Shown: one piece after another, positions 59,301 through 64,000 of the stretch
Layout: the number at the start of each line of letters is the position of its first letter
How positions within the stretch are numbered: position 1 is the first letter of the stretch
Assembly (NCBI GenBank): GCA_964023275.1
Contig: OZ029914.1
Location: forward strand, 51,538,530 to 51,602,529
Reading direction: 5' to 3'
Origin: Norana najaformis
Taxonomy: Eukaryota; Annelida; Clitellata; Crassiclitellata; Hormogastridae
DNA: 64,000 bases
Made by a program: the position numbers and the translations under genes
The notes under the pieces: model-generated
The model's database searches: none
What the model was told of the DNA's origin: nothing
Seen by the model: only the letters and a program-made list of their open reading frames with translations

Positions 59301-61292
59301 AGACCACAACACCGCCCACGACTACCACTACGCCACCAACCACGACCACAACACCGCCCACGACAACCACTACGCCACCAACGACGACCACAACACCGCC
59401 CGCGACTACCACAATTCCAACAACGACGACCACAACACCGACCACGACTACCACTACGCCACCAACCACGACCATACCACCGCCCACGACTACCACGACG
59501 CCACCAACGACGACCACAACACCGCCCACGACTACCACGACGCCAACAACCACGACCACAACACCGCCCACGACTACCACGACGCCACCAACCACTACCA
59601 CAACACCGCCCACGACTACCACAACGCCACCAACCACTACCACAACACCGCCCACGACTACCACAACACCGCCCACGACTACCACAACGCCACCAACCAC
59701 GACCACAACACCGCTCACGACTACCACTACGCCACCAACCACGACCACAACACCGTCCACGACTACCACTACGCCACCAACCACGACCACAACACCGACC
59801 ACGACTACCGCACCTCCAGGACCGACGACCACAACACCGCCCACGACTACCACTACGCCACCAACCACGACCACAGCACCGCCCACGACTACCACTTCCC
59901 ATCTAACCACGACCGCAACACCGCCCACGACTACCACTACGCCACCAACCACGACCACAACACCGACCACGACTACTACACCTCCAGGACCGACGACCAC
60001 AACACCGCCCACGACTACCACTAAGCCACCAACCACGACCACAGCACCGCCCACGACTACCACTTCCCAACTAACCACGACCGCAACACCGCCCACGACT
60101 ACCACTACGCCACCAACTACGACCGTAACACCACCCACGAATACCACTACGCCACCAACAACGACCACAATACCGCCCACGACAACCACAACGCCAACAA
60201 CGACGACCACAACACGCCCAACCACTGCCACTACGCCACCAACCACGACCACAACACCGTCAACGACTACCACAACGCCACCAACCACGACCACAACACC
60301 GTCCACGACTACCACTACGCCACCAACCACGACCACAACACCGACCACGACTACCACACCTCCAGGACCGACGACCACAACACCACCCACGACTACCACT
60401 ACGCCACCAACCACGACCACAGCACCGCCCACGACTACCACTACGCCACCAACCACGACAACAACACCGCCCACGACTACCACTACGCCACCAACTACGA
60501 CCGTAACACCACCCACGAATACCACTACGCCACCAACAACGACCACAATACCGCCCACGACTACCACAACGCCAACAACGACGACCACAACACGCCCAAC
60601 CACTGCCACTACGCCACCAACCACGACCACAACACCGTCAACGATTACCACTACGCCAACAACGACGACCGTAACACCGCCCACGACTACCACTACGCCA
60701 CCAACCACTGCCACCACACCGCCCACGACTACCACTACGGCACCAACCACGACCATAACACCGCCCACGACTACCATTACGCCACCAACGACGACCACAA
60801 CACCGCACACGACTACCACTACGCCACCAACCACGACCACAACACCGTCCACGACTACCACTGTGCGAACAACGACGACCATAACACCCCCCACGACTAC
60901 CACTACGCCACCAACCATGACCACAACACCGCCCACGACTGCCACACCCCCAGGACCGACGACCACAACAACGCCCAAGACTACCACTACGCCACCAACC
61001 ACGACCACAACACGGTCAACGACTGCCACTTCCCAACTAACCACGACCGCAACACCGCCCACGACTACCACAACGCCACCAACCACGACCACAACACCGT
61101 CCACATCTTCCACAACGCCACCAACGACGACCACAACACCGACGACGACTACCACTACGCCACCAACGACGACCACAACACCGCCCACGGCTCCCGCTAC
61201 GCCACCATCCACGACCACAACACCGCCCACGACTACCACTACGCCACCAACCACGACCACAACACTGCCTGCGACTACCATTACCCCTCCAG
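56394..61292 (+). CDS. Gene 2, exon 4: giant Thr/Pro mucin spacer
   Basis: A single exon of 4,899 nt (1,633 codons, exact phase 1-1) opens (V)CELPTTTSQTTT and then consists almost entirely of 21-nt units coding PPTTTTT, with Ser, Lys, Arg, Ile, Ala and Met substitutions. Distinct blocks (PPGPTTTTPP, SQLTTTATPP, TVTPPTNTTTPP, TRPTTATTPP) recur in its second half and show higher-order duplication. No stop occurs despite the length, arguing for selection on the frame. The expected product is a densely O-glycosylated rod between the outer Ig pair and A2. The equally long - strand frame (Val/Gly-rich) is a mirror of the repeat and is not a gene. Array length in a draft assembly may be inaccurate. 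Confidence 0.85.
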
Positions 61293-61939
61293 GTATTCAT
61301 CTTCTATTCTTCGGCATACTCTAAGATCTCGACTTGCAGACTTTATAACTTTATTACTACGGTGGTTGTCTTTTTCAGCTCGGGTCCATTTTAAAGTTGT
61401 ATTCTTGTCTACAATACCCTTCATTCTCAAATAACGAGAATCCCATCTGATCTCTTCGTTCAAATCAGACTTAAGCCAACCAAGACAAAATTAAGATCGG
61501 TCTGTTATGGTCAAGTGTTTGCTCCTTGTTATCAAAATGGAGGTCTGGTTTCAGTACCTTTTCAGATGTGTTTGCACATCTTTGGGACTCAATACCACTA
61601 GCATCTCGGGGCCTTTCACTCTCAGTTATTTTATTTTAGAAACTATTCTGGGCACATCTTTTTCCAGCGTCCCGCGCTTTGAAGTGAATTAAAATATTTG
61701 CGCGAAACAAGTATCTCCTTACTAGTGTTAATTTTCTTTGAGCTGTTTAAAATGGGTAATGAAAATGTGTAATGCTTTAAACTTTCTTGTTCTCAATGTT
61801 GTGTAAGCATGACACATTGAATTGTAAGAACTGTCAATAGCCTTCACAGTTTAACTCCTGGGTCTTACCTTTATCAGAAATAAAAAAATATAATTATAAA
61901 TATAAATTCACAAAGTAAAGGAATTTGTTTTTCTTTCAG
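61293..61939 (+). other. Gene 2 intron 4 with LINE relic
   Basis: 61375-61690 matches 18640-18950 of gene 1 intron 4 (the last part of the decayed LINE). The rest of the large gene 1 intron is missing, so this 647-bp intron is either the ancestral short form or a deletion. Acceptor ttctttcag. Confidence 0.6.
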
Positions 61940-62245
61940 TTGTCAAGTGTTCAGAGAATATGCAGAATGTCAGGAATATAGCCGTTTATGAGGGACAACT
62001 CAATACAATAATGAATCTATCTTCTGACCCACAAGACGTATGGTGGAGGGTTTATCCAACTTCTGATGAGTTAAGCAATTACTTTGTCACGGAATATCCT
62101 CAGCTCTACGAAGTTAACCAGACCGGTCTAATAATAAAGCACGCGGTAACGACTGACAATGTTTATGGGATATCAACGTCTGGGTTGTACATCGCTCAAT
62201 GCGCTAACAATACGAACAGGACGGGCGCCAAGTTACTAGTCGTTC
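61940..62245 (+). CDS. Gene 2, exon 5: Ig-like domain A2
   Basis: 102 codons, phase 1-1. It differs from gene 1 A2 at about four residues (VRNIA, DVWWRVYP, KHAVTT). Flanking intron sequence is also very similar, unlike the A1-B1 region. Core N-terminal Cys and F-strand Cys (IAQC) are present. Confidence 0.85.
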
Positions 62246-62429
62246 GTAAGTTCTTCGACTAACATCTCTTGTGTTTTGTATTTCTAGAGTTAAAAAGATT
62301 TTGGATAATCTGGTTGTTTAGACTCCAAATTAGAATTTAATTCATAAACGCCTTTCCATAACTGCTCATTACTACATTCGTAAGGGTTTAGCAAACGAGC
62401 TAGAAAATCACTCGCTGTAAAATGATTTA

Positions 62430-62580
62430 TCGTTGACTGGAGTCTACTTCTCAAATTATACCGGTCTAATAATCCTGAAAACAACTGAGAATGGATATCC
62501 GATCTCAATTCCAGGATATACATCGCATAATTTGCGAATACAACAATAGTACAGGAGCCAAGCTTCTTGTCGTCAGTGAG
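62430..62580 (+). pseudogene. Relic type-A Ig exon in gene 2
   Basis: Same relic, same place as 19690-19850, with the same disruption before gtgagt. It lies inside the intron between A2 and B2. Confidence 0.6.
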
Positions 62581-62785
62581 TAATTTAACTAAACGTATTT
62601 GATGTTCGATATCAAACCTTCAGAAAGACATTGTAAGATGGTAAGGTTTAAATTAACCCTAACCCGAAGAGGAAATGTGCGGTTTCATATGCGAGGCAAC
62701 TCATGGGTTTACATAAATGCCAATGCAGTTAAGCTTCTTTCATTTACAATTATTAGGTAAATATTTTATATTGTGTGCCTAACAG

Positions 62786-63106
62786 GCAGTGGTCCGATGT
62801 GTTCATGCAATGCGACTTCCTCAACCAACGTTCAGCTCACGTGCAGTGTAGTATATGCCGATGCCACCCTCCATCCGATCAATGCTATTATGACGTGGGT
62901 AATCAATGGCGTCGTTTACACTACGGACATGCCTCAAAGGACGAGGATTGATCCGTATGTGTACGAATCAACATCAACAATTGCAGTAGATAGCAGCATT
63001 GTCGATACCTATGAATGTCTACTGACTTTCAGTCCAACGACTGACATCCAGTATTCATTCATCGCAACGAATGCTCCGGAGTTTAATGCATCCTGCTCAA
63101 CAACAT
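62786..63106 (+). CDS. Gene 2, exon 6: Ig-like domain B2
   Basis: 107 codons, phase 1-1, almost identical to gene 1 B2 (changes at TTDMP, DSSIVDTYEC, IQYSFI and STTC). Cys20, Trp38 and Cys78 are conserved. Acceptor cctaacag, donor gtgagt. Confidence 0.85.
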
Positions 63107-63688
63107 GTGAGTGTTTTTCTATATCGCGGAGAAGCATAATTTAAAAGAAAAGAGACAATGTCTAGATTTCTGTTTTATCACATCAAGAATGCGTGAATTT
63201 GTAAAACTATCCAATCCTATGGTCTCAGTACGTTGCCAGCGAATATATGAGTAATAATAATGGCAAATATGCCACAGAAACAATACTTGAGTTGTCATTA
63301 TGTCGTCCGATAAATCGAGCAATACATACATGTTCTGCTCTAATTGAATGTAATTTTAATAAATCTTTTATCATATTCTGGTTAGTAGACATACACAACT
63401 GCGTAGCTGTTACATTTTGAATCGTGTGAGGCTGTATGACTCTTTAATCTCTTGCCAAAACCCTAATTGTGATTGTTTTTTTAATAGACGAAGTGCAACT
63501 ATGTAGAAGAGAATGTGACAGGAGTAGGTTTATGCATAAACTTGAACTTGTGTCACAACGGCAGAGTTAGTGAACTGAGACTCTGTATAACCACTTCCAT
63601 TTGAACATGTTGAAGTAATCGGAGTGCTCTTATATTCATTTAAAATATTAACGTAATGCATGACTTAAAAAACAATGTATTTTTTTAG
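63107..63688 (+). other. Gene 2 intron after B2
   Basis: 582-bp intron homologous to 20380-20968, with no other content. Confidence 0.5.
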
Positions 63689-63796
63689 TTTGCGTGAACA
63701 AGACTACTGTGCAACTGACAACCACTCAACCACCAACGACGACCACAGAACCGCCCACGACTACCACTACGCCACCAACGATGACCACGGAACCAA
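63689..63796 (+). CDS. Gene 2, exon 7: Thr/Pro spacer
   Basis: 36 codons, phase 1-1, head (F)CVNKTTVQLTTTQPP, ending TMTTEP plus one base at gtaaat. It is longer than its gene 1 counterpart T2 (22 codons). The next exon (expected A3-like) lies beyond the right edge; 63797-64000 is the start of the homologous intron. Confidence 0.75.
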
Positions 63797-64000
63797 GTAA
63801 ATTTCGATTTAACAGCCGATATTTGCGCCAATCTAATTTAAATTTAGAATAAGAAAAGGCAACGAAATGCAGAAAATTGGGAGCTTTGAATCTGAATAAA
63901 TAGGAGATCTACATCACAGATTAACTTTAAATTTTGCATGTCTCCTTAAAATTACTGCGTTCATTTCAGAGCGACCGCTTTACTTGTGACGCCTGACCAA

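Noticed and set aside
59147-59902. Arg/Cys/Gly/Trp-rich - strand frames within the mucin exon
   Set aside because: Another reading frame of the same repeat; no independent evidence.
56437-61281. 1,614-codon Val/Gly-rich open frame on the - strand
   Set aside because: It is the exact mirror of the Thr/Pro repeat exon; ACN-rich repeats rarely create stops in the antisense. The + strand has matched splice phases, and the - strand has no start or splice context.

Overview
This is eukaryotic, metazoan DNA. Exons have clean GT-AG borders and introns are about 0.16-3.3 kb long. Non-LTR retrotransposon debris, a DNA transposon, a U2 snRNA fragment and many simple repeats are present. Short CCCTAA-type motifs and the style of the Ig-like and mucin domains fit a lophotrochozoan-like marine invertebrate (a mollusc is one option). 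The species cannot be fixed from this window.

The dominant content is a tandem cluster of very large Ig-mucin genes, all on the + strand. I name no known gene. A 3' relic of one paralogue lies at 3.1-3.9 kb (gene 0, broken). A long, mostly complete gene runs from a signal-peptide exon at 12.0 kb to a stalk exon at 37.2 kb, with a candidate transmembrane exon at 43.4 kb (gene 1). A third copy starts at 52.3 kb and runs off the right edge (gene 2). The repeating protein module is an Ig-like domain of type A (one exon, about 102-110 codons), an Ig-like domain of type B (one exon, about 106-110 codons), and a Thr/Pro-rich spacer exon. The spacer exons are 22, 22, 36, 37, 62, 70, 130, 358 and 1,633 codons long. 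Every exon from the signal peptide to the stalk is joined in phase 1, so each can be skipped or duplicated without shifting the frame. Gene 1 carries 14 Ig-like exons and encodes at least 2,221 residues before the membrane exon.

Layout: 1-2.8 kb is a near-perfect tandem repeat ending in LINE tails. 3.1-3.9 kb is the gene 0 relic. 4.7-5.1 kb is a decayed LINE reverse transcriptase. 6.9-12.0 kb is the 5' flank of gene 1, interrupted by a young truncated retrotransposon at 7.67-8.76 kb. 12.0-43.5 kb is gene 1; it contains a tandem duplication of about 7.8-8.5 kb (A2-B2-spacer-A3-B3-spacer, copied again) and a further 2.67-kb partial copy. 44.25-46.24 kb is a DNA transposon with a frameshifted transposase. 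47.1-52.3 kb is the 5' flank of gene 2, homologous to that of gene 1. 52.3-64 kb is gene 2, including a single 4.9-kb threonine-rich exon.

Taken together this looks like a fast-evolving family of secreted or membrane-anchored Ig-mucin proteins. It grows by recombination inside its own threonine-coding repeats and is homogenised in patches between neighbouring genes. A role in recognition, immunity or adhesion is inference from architecture only.
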